Positions 37,357-47,885 of a stretch of 64,000 nucleotides of DNA are shown here, in pieces. Location of the stretch: assembly GCA_030949405.1 (NCBI GenBank), contig JAUZSN010000002.1, positions 2,342,553 to 2,406,552 of the forward strand, read 5' to 3'. The DNA comes from Methylococcales bacterium. GTDB lineage: Bacteria; Pseudomonadota; Gammaproteobacteria; Methylococcales; Methylomonadaceae. Each line of letters opens with the position of its first letter. The first letter of the stretch is position 1. Below the pieces are notes generated by a model. It had not been told where the DNA came from. It made no database searches and saw nothing but the letters and a program-made list of their open reading frames with translations. Position numbers and translations under genes: made by a program.

Positions 37357-38511
37357 TTAAAGGATATTATCAATAGAAATATTTTCTCTATTCAGTTTTA
37401 ATGAGTAATGACCTGATAATAACGCCTCTAATTCACAGCCAATTAAACCAAAACGCCAGCCTGTTAGTAATTGGCAGTTTTGATCGTTAAAAAGTAATTT
37501 TTCTAATTCTTTTCGAGGGGCTAAAATAACGGGGTTGATTAAATTTTCTTCCGCTCTTACTCTAACTATGGCGGTTAATACATCTAAAATGGCTTCTTGT
37601 TGCTGTGTTTTCTTAACCCCTTTGCCATCCTCTTTTAATGGACTCACCGTGTTATTTTTGGCCTCAATAATTAATTGACATAAGGTATTTCCATGCCGAT
37701 GGACTAAACGATCATTAATATTGCGTACATTTGCTAATTCTTTAACCGTTGTCGGTTGTAATTTAGCTAATTCAATTAACAAATCATCACGAACCAACCA
37801 GTTTTTAGGCTTATCTTCCGATTGCGCTTGCTGTTCACGCCATTTGGTTAAGTGTTGAATAATGGAAAGCTGTTTTCCCGTAAGCTTGTTTTTCCCTTTA
37901 ATTTTTAACCAGGCATTTTCAGGTTTTACTTCATAAATATCAGGATTTTTAAGAAACTCAAAATCGCCTTTTAACCAATCAAATCGCTGTAATTCGGTGA
38001 GCTTCGCCCGCATGATGTCATAAATTTGACATAAATAAATGACATCATCGGCAGCATACTGCAATTGCTCAGGGCTTAAAGGCCGCAGACTCCAATCAGT
38101 ACGGGTATAGGCTTTATTAAGATTAATATTTAGAAACGTAGAAACCAGCATGGCATAGCCTGGATTTTCTTGTATGCCTAATAAAGGGGCGGCAATTTGA
38201 GTATCAAATAAAGGCGTTGGAATTTTACCTGTTAATTGATAAAAAATTTCTAAATCTTGTCGGCATGAATGAAAAACTTTAATAATGTCAGGATTATAAA
38301 TCGCATCAAAAAGGGGGGTTAAATCATCAAGTGTGATAGGGTCGATACAGGCGACCCAATCAGGAGTTGCGATTTGTAATAGACAAAATTTTGGGTAATA
38401 GGTTTTTTCTCTTAAAAATTCAGTATCTAAGGCTAACCACGATGCCTTACTAATTTTTTGGCATAATTCTTCTAACTGTTGAGGGGTATCTATATATTGA
38501 ATTGAAGTCAT
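37357..38511 (-). CDS. rnd: ribonuclease D
   Basis: 3'-5' exoribonuclease that trims tRNA precursors. DEDDy exonuclease domain: LALDTEFLREKTY (DxE), VFHSCRQDLEIF, and YAADDVIYLCQIY (final Tyr/Asp), then two HRDC-type helical domains (LTKWREQQAQSEDKPKNWLV). 384 aa is normal. Upstream, a palindromic repeat separates it from purB, which is on the same strand. Confidence 0.93.
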   Translation of the reverse strand: MTSIQYIDTPQQLEELCQKISKASWLALDTEFLREKTYYPKFCLLQIATPDWVACIDPITLDDLTPLFDAIYNPDIIKVFHSCRQDLEIFYQLTGKIPTPLFDTQIAAPLLGIQENPGYAMLVSTFLNINLNKAYTRTDWSLRPLSPEQLQYAADDVIYLCQIYDIMRAKLTELQRFDWLKGDFEFLKNPDIYEVKPENAWLKIKGKNKLTGKQLSIIQHLTKWREQQAQSEDKPKNWLVRDDLLIELAKLQPTTVKELANVRNINDRLVHRHGNTLCQLIIEAKNNTVSPLKEDGKGVKKTQQQEAILDVLTAIVRVRAEENLINPVILAPRKELEKLLFNDQNCQLLTGWRFGLIGCELEALLSGHYSLKLNRENISIDNIL

Positions 38512-38555
38512 GACTACTTAATCTTATATTGAATTTAGGAAAAACCGATATTTAG

Positions 38556-38589
38556 CTACGTAAGATAGGCTATAAGCCATCCTACGTAG
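38556..38589. repeat. palindromic repeat between purB and rnd
   Basis: CTACGTA at 38556-38562 and TACGTAG at 38583-38589, with an inner AGGCT-ATA-AGCC part, forms a ~15-bp hairpin with small mismatches. It resembles the CGTAGGG hairpin at 269-298. Probably a dispersed extragenic palindrome. Confidence 0.5.
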
Positions 38590-38610
38590 GCAATATTATA
38601 AAGACTACAA

Positions 38611-39999
<1,389 letters not shown>

Positions 40000-40060
40000 T
40001 TAAAATAGGGGACGAAAAATATGTTCTATTTTAACCTAAAAATACTGACTCAACCTATCT

Positions 40061-40648
40061 ATGTCTCATTTACCGTCTTTAGCACAACAAGCCCATCAAC
40101 GTTTAAAATCCATTCTCAATCTAGGGGATCATGTTATTGATGCAACCTGTGGCAATGGCCATGACAGTTTGTTTTTAGCGGAACAAGTGGCACCGTTAGG
40201 CCGGGTTTATAGTTTTGATCTACAAAAAATAGCGATAGAGGCAACCGAGAAACGTCTCCAGCAAGCCGATCTAGCAACGCATGTTTCATTAATTCATGCA
40301 GGACATGAAACGATGGACACCCATATTCCTTGTTCTAACCACGGGCGTATTAAAGCCATTATGTTTAATTTAGGTTATTTACCTCGGTCAGATAAGCAGA
40401 TCATAACCTTAACGGCGACCACATTAATGGCTTTAGAAAAGTCTATTTTATTACTGGCACCGTTAGGAATGATAACTATTTTAGCGTACCCTGGCCATTC
40501 AGGCGGTAATGAAGAAACGTTTCAAGTTACAAATTGGTGTCAACAGTTACCGAAAAAATTTAGCGTTGAGATTATTGAGAGCATTCAACCGAAGGCGACC
40601 GCCCCTCAACTTTTTGTGATTCAAAAAAAATTATTGACGATTACCTAA
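40061..40648 (+). CDS. SAM methyltransferase, YtqB/MnmM-like
   Basis: 195 aa, class I methyltransferase of the rRNA-methylase-like family (Pfam PF06962): motif I VIDATCGNGHDSLFLAE, YSFDLQKIAIEAT, and MFNLGYLPRSDK, which is the hallmark NLGYLPGGDK-type motif of this family. Bacillus YtqB (MnmM) methylates nm5U34 in tRNA; whether this protein does so is unknown. Single gene upstream of the pilin. Confidence 0.8.
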   Translation: MSHLPSLAQQAHQRLKSILNLGDHVIDATCGNGHDSLFLAEQVAPLGRVYSFDLQKIAIEATEKRLQQADLATHVSLIHAGHETMDTHIPCSNHGRIKAIMFNLGYLPRSDKQIITLTATTLMALEKSILLLAPLGMITILAYPGHSGGNEETFQVTNWCQQLPKKFSVEIIESIQPKATAPQLFVIQKKLLTIT

Positions 40649-40711
40649 ACAGAACCCAATAAGGGCTATAATTTAGGCATGATAAAAAATAGTAAGAGGA
40701 GGTATAAAACA

Positions 40712-41167
40712 ATGGTGACCCATAAAAAATCATCTGGATTTACTTTAATTGAATTATTAATTGTAGCGATTATTATTGCTGTTTTAGTTGCGCTTAATTC
40801 TCCCGCTTATCAGGAAAAAATTTCAAAAGAAAAGCGTCCTGATGCTCAAGCAGGGTTAGAAGGGTTGCAATACGCTCAAAAATCATTTAGAAAAAATTGC
40901 CCACAATATGCAACGGCGATCAGTTCAACCACCATGAGTTGTGATCCTGTAAAGGGTTATAAGCTTGTTTATAGTGCGTTATCGCCTGCGGGGCATTATT
41001 CGTTAACTATTTTAACGCCAACGGCGGCAACCGCTGAAATAGAGGCCAAAAAATCCTATACGTTACTCGCGGTACCGATTAAAAATGATGCCTATTGCAC
41101 CAGTTTTACGTTGGATCAGGATGGGCATAAAAATGCGACTCATGAAGATTGTTGGCTAAATCCTTAA
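40712..41167 (+). CDS. type IV pilin-like protein (PilE family)
   Basis: 151 aa. Leader MVTHKKSSG followed by the prepilin-peptidase site G|FTLIELLIVAIIIAVLVALN, a PilE-type N-terminal helix with Glu5. The C-terminal part has three or four Cys (NCPQY, SCDP, YCTS, DCWLNP) able to form the D-region disulfide. The ATG at 40712 is chosen over 40679 because AGGAGG lies 7 nt upstream. Lone pilin gene, without other pil genes nearby; it could be a minor pilin or a competence pseudopilin. Followed by a clear terminator. Confidence 0.88.
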   Translation: MVTHKKSSGFTLIELLIVAIIIAVLVALNSPAYQEKISKEKRPDAQAGLEGLQYAQKSFRKNCPQYATAISSTTMSCDPVKGYKLVYSALSPAGHYSLTILTPTAATAEIEAKKSYTLLAVPIKNDAYCTSFTLDQDGHKNATHEDCWLNP

Positions 41168-41171
41168 AAAA

Positions 41172-41216
41172 AACCCTATCAAAAGCCGTCTTTAGGTTCT
41201 GATAGGGTTATATTTT
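41172..41216. terminator. bidirectional rho-independent terminator
   Basis: AACCCTATCA (41172-41181) and TGATAGGGTT (41200-41209) form a perfect 10-bp stem with T-rich sequence after it (ATATTTTTA) and an A run before it, serving the pilin gene on one strand and leuS on the other. Confidence 0.85.
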
Positions 41217-43795
41217 TAAACGACGATATTAACTAATTTCTTAGGAACAACAATCACTTTTTTAATAGCTTTATCCGCTATAAATTTTTGAATCTGTTCA
41301 TTGGCTAAAGCTAACGTTTCAATCTGCTCTTTGGGGGTGTCGATAGGAATCTCTAATTTACCTCTTAATTTTCCATTAACTTGCACAATAATTGTCATTG
41401 CATCTTGAGTCATCGCAGCTTTATCAAAGCGAGGAAAAGATTCACTCACGACATCACTCTCGTGACCTAAATCTAACCAGAGTTGTCGACAAATATGAGG
41501 AACAATAGGAGCTAACATTAAGCTAATCGCTTCTAAAATTTCCTGACGAATGGCATGGGCATTAGCGCTATCGCCTTTAAATTTCGTTAGGTTATTAAGT
41601 AATTCCATATTCGCGGCAATCGCGGTATTAAAGGTATAACGCCGACCTAAATCATCGCTGACTTTTTCTAAGGTTTGATGCAATTGGCGACGTAGGTTTT
41701 TTTCATTATCGGTTAAACTATTGTTATCTAAGGAGATAATCGTTAAGTTTTGGCTAATATGTAAATACGCTTGTCGCCATAACCGTTTGAGAAACCGATA
41801 CGCGCCTTCAACACCCGCATCATTCCATTCTAAAGATTGCTCTGGCGGTGAGGTAAACATGGTATACAATCGAACCGTATCCGCGCCATATTTATTGATT
41901 AATGCTTGCGGATCAATGCCATTATTTTTAGATTTCGACATTTTTTCAATAGGGCCGATAATCACACTAGAACCATCCGCTAATGATTTTGCAGCAATGA
42001 CTTTGCCTTTATCATCCTTTTCAACGTCCACCTCAGTCGGATTAAAATAATGTTTTTGTCCACTTTCATTTAATTGATAATAGGTTTCGGCAACCACCAT
42101 CCCTTGCGTTAACAAACGTTTAAACGGCTCATCCGAAACAATTAAGCCTTCATCGCGTAATAATTTAGTATAAAAACGCGCATACAATAGATGCAAAATG
42201 GCGTGTTCAATGCCGCCTATATATTGATCGACTGGCAACCAATATTTCGCACTTTCATCCAACATACTATCCGCATTAGGACTGGCAAAACGCGCAAAAT
42301 ACCAAGAGGATTCCATAAAGGTATCGAAGGTATCAGTTTCACGTCTTGCTGCTTTACCACATTGCGGGCAATCAACATGAGAAAAAGTAGGGTGTGTTGT
42401 TAAAGAGGAGGTGCCATCTAAAACCACATCCTTGGGTAATTCAACGGGTAATTGTTCATCAGGAACAGCCACGGTGCCGCACTCATCACAATAAATAATA
42501 GGAATCGGTGCGCCCCAATAACGTTGGCGAGACACGCCCCAATCACGCAAGCGAAAATTAGTTTTGCGATTTCCTTTTTGTTCATTTTCAAGTTTATCTG
42601 CAATCGCATTAAAAGCCTCGTCAGAGCTTAAACGATCAAATTCACCTGAATTTTTTAAGATTCCTTTTGCGGTAAACGCTTGTTCGGCAATGCTGTCATC
42701 TTCATCACTGGCCGTATAAATAACCTGTTTAATCGGGATATTATAGGTCGTTGCAAATTCATAATCGCGTTGGTCATGAGCAGGAACAGCCATCACCGCC
42801 CCCGTACCATAGCTCATTAACACAAAGTTGGCGATCCAAACAGGAACGTGTTCACCTGTAATCGGATGCGTTGCAACTATACCCGAATCAACCCCGCGCT
42901 TTTCCATGGTTTCCATCGCCGCTTCCGAGGATTCCATCGTTTTGCAGTCATGAATAAACGGGGCTAACTCAGGTTTGGATTCAACGGCTTTTTGAGCTAA
43001 AGGATGTTCAGAGGCAACCGCTAAATAAGTCACGCCCATTAAGGTATCAGGACGAGTGGTATAAATACGCAAATCATCCATGCCTGCCACTGCAAAATCC
43101 ATTTCCAAACCTTCTGAGCGACCAATCCAGTTAGCCTGCATGGTTTTAACTTGCTCAGGCCAGTCGTCCAGTTTTTCTAAATCCGCTAATAATTCATCCC
43201 CATAGGCCGTAATTTTTAAAAACCATTGCGAAATTTCTTTCCGCTCAACCGCCGTATCACATCGCCAACAACAGCCATCAATCACTTGTTCATTGGCTAA
43301 TACGGTTGCATCATGCGGACACCAATTAACAGGGGCCGTTTTTTTATAGACTAAGCCTTTTTTTAATAAACGTAGAAAAAACCATTGTTCCCAACGATAA
43401 TAACTGGGATCACAGGTCGCAAATTCACGAGACCAGTCATAGGCAAAGCCTAATTCTTTCAGTTGGTCGCGCATATAATCAATATTTTCATACGTCCACT
43501 CGCTAGGATGTACGCCGTGTTTCATCGCCGCATTTTCGGCAGGTAAACCAAAGGCATCCCAACCCATCGGCTGCATGACATTTTTACCCAGCATCCGTTG
43601 ATAACGGCTAATAACATCGCCAATGGTGTAATTGCGAACATGCCCCATGTGCAGCTTGCCACTCGGGTAAGGAAACATGGATAAACAATAGTATTTTTCT
43701 TTGTCACTCTCTTCGGTAGCATTGAAAACACCGCTTTGTTCCCACGCCGTTTGCGCCTGATTCTCTATAATCGAGGGTTGATAATTTTCTTCCAT
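41216..43795 (-). CDS. leuS: leucyl-tRNA synthetase
   Basis: About 859 aa class I synthetase. HIGH-type [13 protein letters not shown] near residue 45, a zinc-ribbon-like CPHD...CCWRC insert, CP1 editing domain with the threonine-rich [12 protein letters not shown], a second ribbon CDECGTV...CPQC, and [12 protein letters not shown] at about residue 620. The start is taken as ATG 43795 (MEENYQPS); a TTG seven codons upstream (43816) is possible. Divergent from the zinc-ribbon gene, whose start is 70 bp away. Confidence 0.96.
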   Translation of the reverse strand: MEENYQPSIIENQAQTAWEQSGVFNATEESDKEKYYCLSMFPYPSGKLHMGHVRNYTIGDVISRYQRMLGKNVMQPMGWDAFGLPAENAAMKHGVHPSEWTYENIDYMRDQLKELGFAYDWSREFATCDPSYYRWEQWFFLRLLKKGLVYKKTAPVNWCPHDATVLANEQVIDGCCWRCDTAVERKEISQWFLKITAYGDELLADLEKLDDWPEQVKTMQANWIGRSEGLEMDFAVAGMDDLRIYTTRPDTLMGVTYLAVASEHPLAQKAVESKPELAPFIHDCKTMESSEAAMETMEKRGVDSGIVATHPITGEHVPVWIANFVLMSYGTGAVMAVPAHDQRDYEFATTYNIPIKQVIYTASDEDDSIAEQAFTAKGILKNSGEFDRLSSDEAFNAIADKLENEQKGNRKTNFRLRDWGVSRQRYWGAPIPIIYCDECGTVAVPDEQLPVELPKDVVLDGTSSLTTHPTFSHVDCPQCGKAARRETDTFDTFMESSWYFARFASPNADSMLDESAKYWLPVDQYIGGIEHAILHLLYARFYTKLLRDEGLIVSDEPFKRLLTQGMVVAETYYQLNESGQKHYFNPTEVDVEKDDKGKVIAAKSLADGSSVIIGPIEKMSKSKNNGIDPQALINKYGADTVRLYTMFTSPPEQSLEWNDAGVEGAYRFLKRLWRQAYLHISQNLTIISLDNNSLTDNEKNLRRQLHQTLEKVSDDLGRRYTFNTAIAANMELLNNLTKFKGDSANAHAIRQEILEAISLMLAPIVPHICRQLWLDLGHESDVVSESFPRFDKAAMTQDAMTIIVQVNGKLRGKLEIPIDTPKEQIETLALANEQIQKFIADKAIKKVIVVPKKLVNIVV

Positions 43796-43864
43796 GTCTC
43801 GTCTTTTATCGCTCAAAAGAGTTAGAATACCGCAGTGTTACTTAAATCTAAAGGGAGATTTTCA

Positions 43865-44365
43865 ATGGAGACCGAACAAATGAGTAGAAATACTAAATTA
43901 ATTGAAGCTTATAACACGCTAATCGAGCATTTATATGAAGCAATGGATGATACCTTGCATTCTACGGCAGATGCTTTAGACATTGCGAAAGAAAAGCTAA
44001 GTGGATTAGGTGGGTTAACGCAAGAAGAAATAACTCATATTGCCGATGCCTTAACTCGTGATATAGATCATGTCGCGGTTAATGTAGAAAAAAAAGAAGA
44101 AAATTTATCGGCTTGGCTCAAATTTGATATTGATTTAATTGAAAATTTTGCATTCGATGCCTTTATTAGTTTAGCCGACAAAACACGATTAGAATTAGAA
44201 AAAATAGGCCAACAAGCAAATAAATATCATCCTTATCATAGTGGTGATATTACAAGTCCAGGTACATTAATGTGTGAGGCTTGTGAAAAGGAAATTGCGT
44301 TTAAATCAACCAGTGAGATTCCTGCCTGTCCTCATTGCCAAGCAAAAGTTTTTGTTCGCAGTTGA
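43865..44365 (+). CDS. zinc-ribbon protein, DUF1451 (YbeL-like)
   Basis: 166 aa. Helical N-terminal domain (LIEAYNTLIEHLYEAMDDTLH...ALTRDIDHVAVNV) and a C-terminal zinc ribbon, CEACEKEIAF...IPACPHCQAKVF, the layout of the DUF1451/YbeL family. The ATG at 43865 has AAAGGGAGA 6-7 nt upstream, so the longer in-frame version from 43835 is disfavoured. Often a neighbour of leuS in Gammaproteobacteria, divergent here. Function unknown. Confidence 0.85.
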   Translation: METEQMSRNTKLIEAYNTLIEHLYEAMDDTLHSTADALDIAKEKLSGLGGLTQEEITHIADALTRDIDHVAVNVEKKEENLSAWLKFDIDLIENFAFDAFISLADKTRLELEKIGQQANKYHPYHSGDITSPGTLMCEACEKEIAFKSTSEIPACPHCQAKVFVRS

Positions 44366-44425
44366 TATTGCTTGTCGAGAGCTTATAATGCCAAGACTAT
44401 CTAATTGATTTAATGAGGAATCATA

Positions 44426-45199
44426 ATGCGAAGGGTTATTTTTAATCAAAAAGGCGGCGTAGGGAAATCGACCATTACCTGTAATTTAGCGGCTATTAGT
44501 GCAGCTGAAGGCCGACGAACATTGGTTATAGATCTTGATATACAAGGGAATGCAACTCAGTACTTATTAGGAAAAAAAGAAACTAATTCCGACAAGTCGA
44601 TTGCTCTTTTTTTTAAAGACTCACTCAGTTTAGGCTTATTTGGAGGTCAGGGGTTAGAGCTTAGTAGTCTGGTTCAAGAGACCCCTTTTTCTAATTTATT
44701 TGTTATTCCTGCCCATCCTGATTTAGAACCCTTACATGGGCGTTTAGAATCACGTTATAAAATATTTAAGCTTAAAGAAGGCTTAGATACCTTAGAGGGA
44801 TTTGATGATATTTTTATTGATACTCCCCCTGTACTTAATTTTTACAGCCAATCGGCTTTGATTGCAGCGGATAAATGTTTAATCCCTTTTGATTGTGATG
44901 CCTTTGCTAAGGACGCACTTTACTCACTTATGCAAGCGTTAGCGGAAGTCAAAGCAGATCATAATGAAAAATTAGAAATAGAAGGGATTGTTGTCAATCA
45001 ATTTCAAAAACAAGCCAATTTACCCGCACAATTGGTAGAAGAGTTGATTAAAATGGGGCATCCTGTGCTAAAAAGTAAAATATCACCGTCAGTGAAAGTG
45101 AGAGAATCTCATACTTATGCACAACCTTTAATTCATTATGCCCCTAATCATAAATTAACCGATGAATTTAAAGCCTTATATGCAGAAATTACCGCCTAA
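44426..45199 (+). CDS. ParA-like ATPase
   Basis: 257 aa P-loop ATPase: deviant Walker A FNQKGGVGKSTITCNLA at residue 5, switch LVIDLDIQGNAT, and Walker B FDDIFIDTPP. Members partition chromosomes, plasmids or protein complexes. There is no parB partner next to it and no plasmid genes, so it is more likely an orphan positioning ATPase. GAGGAA precedes the ATG. Confidence 0.85.
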   Translation: MRRVIFNQKGGVGKSTITCNLAAISAAEGRRTLVIDLDIQGNATQYLLGKKETNSDKSIALFFKDSLSLGLFGGQGLELSSLVQETPFSNLFVIPAHPDLEPLHGRLESRYKIFKLKEGLDTLEGFDDIFIDTPPVLNFYSQSALIAADKCLIPFDCDAFAKDALYSLMQALAEVKADHNEKLEIEGIVVNQFQKQANLPAQLVEELIKMGHPVLKSKISPSVKVRESHTYAQPLIHYAPNHKLTDEFKALYAEITA

Positions 45200-45525
45200 A
45201 TAAATTCAACTTTAAAAAAAACATGTTTTCAAAATGGCTTATCATCAATATAAGTCGTTGAAATATATGATATAAGAGTAACTATTCTCTAGGCTAAATA
45301 ATTATAATTAACAGCTAAAATCACCTTTTCGTTTGTTCTAAAATTTATAAGGTGTAAAATAGTTCGCAATACAGCACGGTAAGATGTTATATCCACTCGG
45401 AAATTTTAAGTGGTAAATAGAAAGTAAACGAGTAAAATCATTACCCAGAAGTACCTGCTTTATTAAGATTAAGATAAATATATTTATAACGTTAGCTTAT
45501 ACTAACAACCAACAAGAGAACAAAA
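45200..45525 (+). promoter_or_regulatory. 326-bp region upstream of the cold-shock gene
   Basis: No gene is seen here. Cold-shock mRNAs often have long structured leaders, and this AT-rich stretch may include one; no cold box, promoter or defined hairpin could be fixed by eye. Weak -10-like words (TATGATATAAG near 45268) are present. Confidence 0.35.
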
Positions 45526-45744
45526 ATGGCAGAACGAGTCACAGGTACAGTTAAGTGGTTTAATGATGAGAAAGGTTTTGGTTTTATTGCTCAAGATGAT
45601 GAAACTGATGTTTTCGTACATTATAGTGCAATTACTGAAAATGCTAATGGTGGGCGTAAAAGCTTAGTTGAAGGACAAAATGTATCCATGGAAGTCGTCC
45701 AAGGACAAAAAGGGTTACAAGCTGAAAATGTAGAACCTGAGTAA
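45526..45744 (+). CDS. cold-shock protein, CspA family
   Basis: 72 aa single cold-shock domain with both RNA-binding motifs: RNP1 [10 protein letters not shown] and RNP2 VFVHYSAI, starting [18 protein letters not shown] chaperone, cytoplasmic. AAGAGAA is the likely ribosome site. A strong terminator follows 17 bp after the stop. Confidence 0.95.
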   Translation: MAERVTGTVKWFNDEKGFGFIAQDDETDVFVHYSAITENANGGRKSLVEGQNVSMEVVQGQKGLQAENVEPE

Positions 45745-45761
45745 ACGCTAAAACGCTTAAC

Positions 45762-45799
45762 AAAAAATGCCATACGGTGTATCTGTATGGCATTTTTTT
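45762..45799 (+). terminator. rho-independent terminator of the csp gene
   Basis: ATGCCATAC and GTATGGCAT form a 9-bp perfect stem with a 9-base loop, followed by T7. The A run before it would let it also work for the opposite-strand ferredoxin gene. Confidence 0.9.
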
Positions 45800-45809
45800 A
45801 TGAGCTAGA

Positions 45810-46148
45810 TTATTTAATTTGATTTTGATAATAAACCCACTCTAAAACGGGCTTATTATTTAATAAATGTTCGTTGATGATTCTATCTAGTTTATCAATA
45901 GTTACATTGTAATACCAAACTCCATCAGGTTGTACGCAAAGTAACGGTCCGAACTTACATGTTCCAAAACAGGTCGCGCGTGTTTTTTTTACTCGTAAGG
46001 CCCCTTGATGAATGCCCGCCGCTTCAAACTTGTTTTTAAGTTGATCGTAGATAGCTTGTCCTTCCCCATTAGGCGTACACCGATCACCAATGCAAACCAA
46101 TATATGTCGATGATAATCCATCATTTTTGGTTTAAGTTGTTCAGTCAT
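45810..46148 (-). CDS. thioredoxin-like [2Fe-2S] ferredoxin of the cobalamin operon
   Basis: 112 aa with the four-Cys pattern of thioredoxin-like 2Fe-2S ferredoxins: ILVCIGDRCTPNGEG (two Cys) and TCFGTCKFGPLLCVQPDGVWY (further Cys). Last gene of a cbiG-cobE-cobJ run and overlapping cobJ by 8 bp, so translationally coupled. Such ferredoxins (CbiW-like) occur in cobalamin gene clusters and may serve a redox step; the partner is not known. Confidence 0.85.
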   Translation of the reverse strand: MTEQLKPKMMDYHRHILVCIGDRCTPNGEGQAIYDQLKNKFEAAGIHQGALRVKKTRATCFGTCKFGPLLCVQPDGVWYYNVTIDKLDRIINEHLLNNKPVLEWVYYQNQIK

Positions 46149-47484
46149 TTATGTGTTCTCCTTGTGAAGTTTGGCTTAAATTATCCCGCGCCTCGTTATA
46201 AGCCTTTAATAACTCCGTCTTAAATTCGCCGTCTTGCTTCATTAATGAAACGCGAAAAAGTAGACGACCTAGGTTATCAATAAAGTTTAAACTATAACCC
46301 TGTTGATCTCGACTAGAAAAATAAGCCGCCGCCACATTTTTCCAATGAGCATGTAAATGAAAATGACTGTTTTCAATGCTTAACCAATCACCCTGTTGCT
46401 TAAATGCATCGCCATATAAAAATAACTCGGTGACCGTTCCCGCCTCGGCTCTTACAATACCGCGTAATTTGCCCCAGTGTTTAGTTTCATCCAGTGCTTC
46501 ATTGAATTTATTGTCGGCCACTTTAGTCACGCTATGCACCCCCGCATCCTCACCCTTAGCCAATGATTCAAGAACATCACCAAGTGAGACCTTGAAATAA
46601 TCAGCGGCTTTTTCTAACGTAATCCCTGAATTTTTTTGTAAATAATGAGTTAAGCAGTTGCCCCAGCCTTCTAATCCCATAGATAACGAGCGTCCTGCTT
46701 GTTCACCTACTTTGGTTTCTCCCGTTAACGATTCATATTTATTCGCATAACCGCGCGGGGTAATCATCAAACCTTGTTCCAAATAAGTAGATGAATTACC
46801 AATTAAAACTGTGGTTAACATGCCAATATCACAGTCTGACATTTCATCTAAGCGGACTAATTGAATCGATTGACGACGACGATAAGCTGATTTTACAATG
46901 GCCACGGGTGTTTCAGCGGCACGGTGTTTTAATAATATTTTCTGTGCTTCAACAATTTGTTGGGTACGACGACCACTTTTTGGATTATAAAGTGCAATCA
47001 CAAAGTCGGCATGACCTGCAGCCTCTATTCTTCGTGAAATAACAGGCCAAGGCGTTAATAAATCAGAAAGTGAAATTGAACAAAAATCATGTGTTAAAGG
47101 TGCACCTACTAATGAGGCACACGCCGATAAGGCCGTACTTCCAGGTATGATCTCGACTTTAATATCACTGTCAGGAGTCCAGCCTGATTTTAATAAAACC
47201 TCATAGGTGGGGCCAGCCATTCCATAAACGCCAATATCACCCGATGAAATAAGAGCGACTTTTTTACCTAATTTAGCTTGATCATAGGCTTCAATACAGC
47301 GATCAATTTCTTCTGTCATCCCCTTTTTGATAACTTCTTTACCCACCAGTAATTCTTTAACCAGTTTGATGTAAGTTGTATAACCAATCACAATATCAGC
47401 CTCTACAATCGCCGATTTTGCACGATAGCTCATGTGCTCTTCAGCACCTGGACCAAAACCCACTAAGTATATTTTTCCACTCAT
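46141..47484 (-). CDS. cobJ: CobJ/CbiH precorrin-3B C17-methyltransferase fused to HutX/ChuX-like domain
   Basis: 447 aa. Residues ~1-245 form a tetrapyrrole methylase: YLVGFGPGAEEHMS, VALISSGDIGVYGMAGP, EIIPGSTALSACASLVGAPL, YNPKSGRR. They catalyse ring contraction and C17 methylation of the corrin ring. The remaining ~190 residues are not part of usual CobJ: YFKVSLGDVLESL, WGKLRGIVRAEAGTVTELFL, HFHLHAHWKNVAAAYF, NFIDNLGRLLFRVSL match the layout of HutX/ChuX haem-carrier proteins. CbiH60-type CobJ fusions with other C domains are known, but this partner looks different. Operon: cbiG (two genes), cobJ, ferredoxin. Confidence 0.82.
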   Translation of the reverse strand: MSGKIYLVGFGPGAEEHMSYRAKSAIVEADIVIGYTTYIKLVKELLVGKEVIKKGMTEEIDRCIEAYDQAKLGKKVALISSGDIGVYGMAGPTYEVLLKSGWTPDSDIKVEIIPGSTALSACASLVGAPLTHDFCSISLSDLLTPWPVISRRIEAAGHADFVIALYNPKSGRRTQQIVEAQKILLKHRAAETPVAIVKSAYRRRQSIQLVRLDEMSDCDIGMLTTVLIGNSSTYLEQGLMITPRGYANKYESLTGETKVGEQAGRSLSMGLEGWGNCLTHYLQKNSGITLEKAADYFKVSLGDVLESLAKGEDAGVHSVTKVADNKFNEALDETKHWGKLRGIVRAEAGTVTELFLYGDAFKQQGDWLSIENSHFHLHAHWKNVAAAYFSSRDQQGYSLNFIDNLGRLLFRVSLMKQDGEFKTELLKAYNEARDNLSQTSQGEHIND

Positions 47485-47489
47485 TTTAT

Positions 47490-47885
47490 TTATGTTTGTT
47501 TGATAGCAATTGAAACCGTGGCATTTTTTCCATCTTCACCACGCATTTTAAATTTTTCGACAACTAACGATTTCATCGTTGCATTTGCTGCTAATAAAGC
47601 AGCCGCCTCTGAAACCGAAGGCGTTCCCATGTATTTCATCACAACCGCAGAAGGACTAGGTACATCCACTTTTGCTAATTGTTCCGCTGAATAAAAAGAA
47701 ATCGGGTGTTGATATTTTTCAGCCAGTTGTAAGAAAGCCTGTTCATCATTTTTTTTATCAATCGTTGCATAGTGATCAATATCATTAGGTGATAGTTGAG
47801 CCGATTTCAACGCTTGATTTATGGCGGTTTCGATGGTTAATAGCGATGTCCCTCGATCACAACCCAACCCTAAAACCAGTTTCAT
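47490..47885 (-). CDS. CobE / C-terminal domain of CbiG
   Basis: 131 aa matching the CbiG C-terminal (CobE-like) domain: LVLGLGCDRGTSLLTIETAI, DEQAFLQLAEKY, PSPSAVVMKYMGTPSVSEAAAL. In many bacteria this is fused to the CbiG N-terminal part; here it is a separate gene overlapping it by 4 bp. CobE itself is poorly understood; CbiG opens the lactone of cobalt-precorrin-5A. cobJ follows 5 bp downstream. Confidence 0.87.
   Translation of the reverse strand: MKLVLGLGCDRGTSLLTIETAINQALKSAQLSPNDIDHYATIDKKNDEQAFLQLAEKYQHPISFYSAEQLAKVDVPSPSAVVMKYMGTPSVSEAAALLAANATMKSLVVEKFKMRGEDGKNATVSIAIKQT

Noticed and set aside
44426-45199. ParA gene as a sign of a plasmid or chromosome origin
   Set aside because: No parB, parS, rep or dnaA nearby; surrounding genes are ordinary chromosomal ones.
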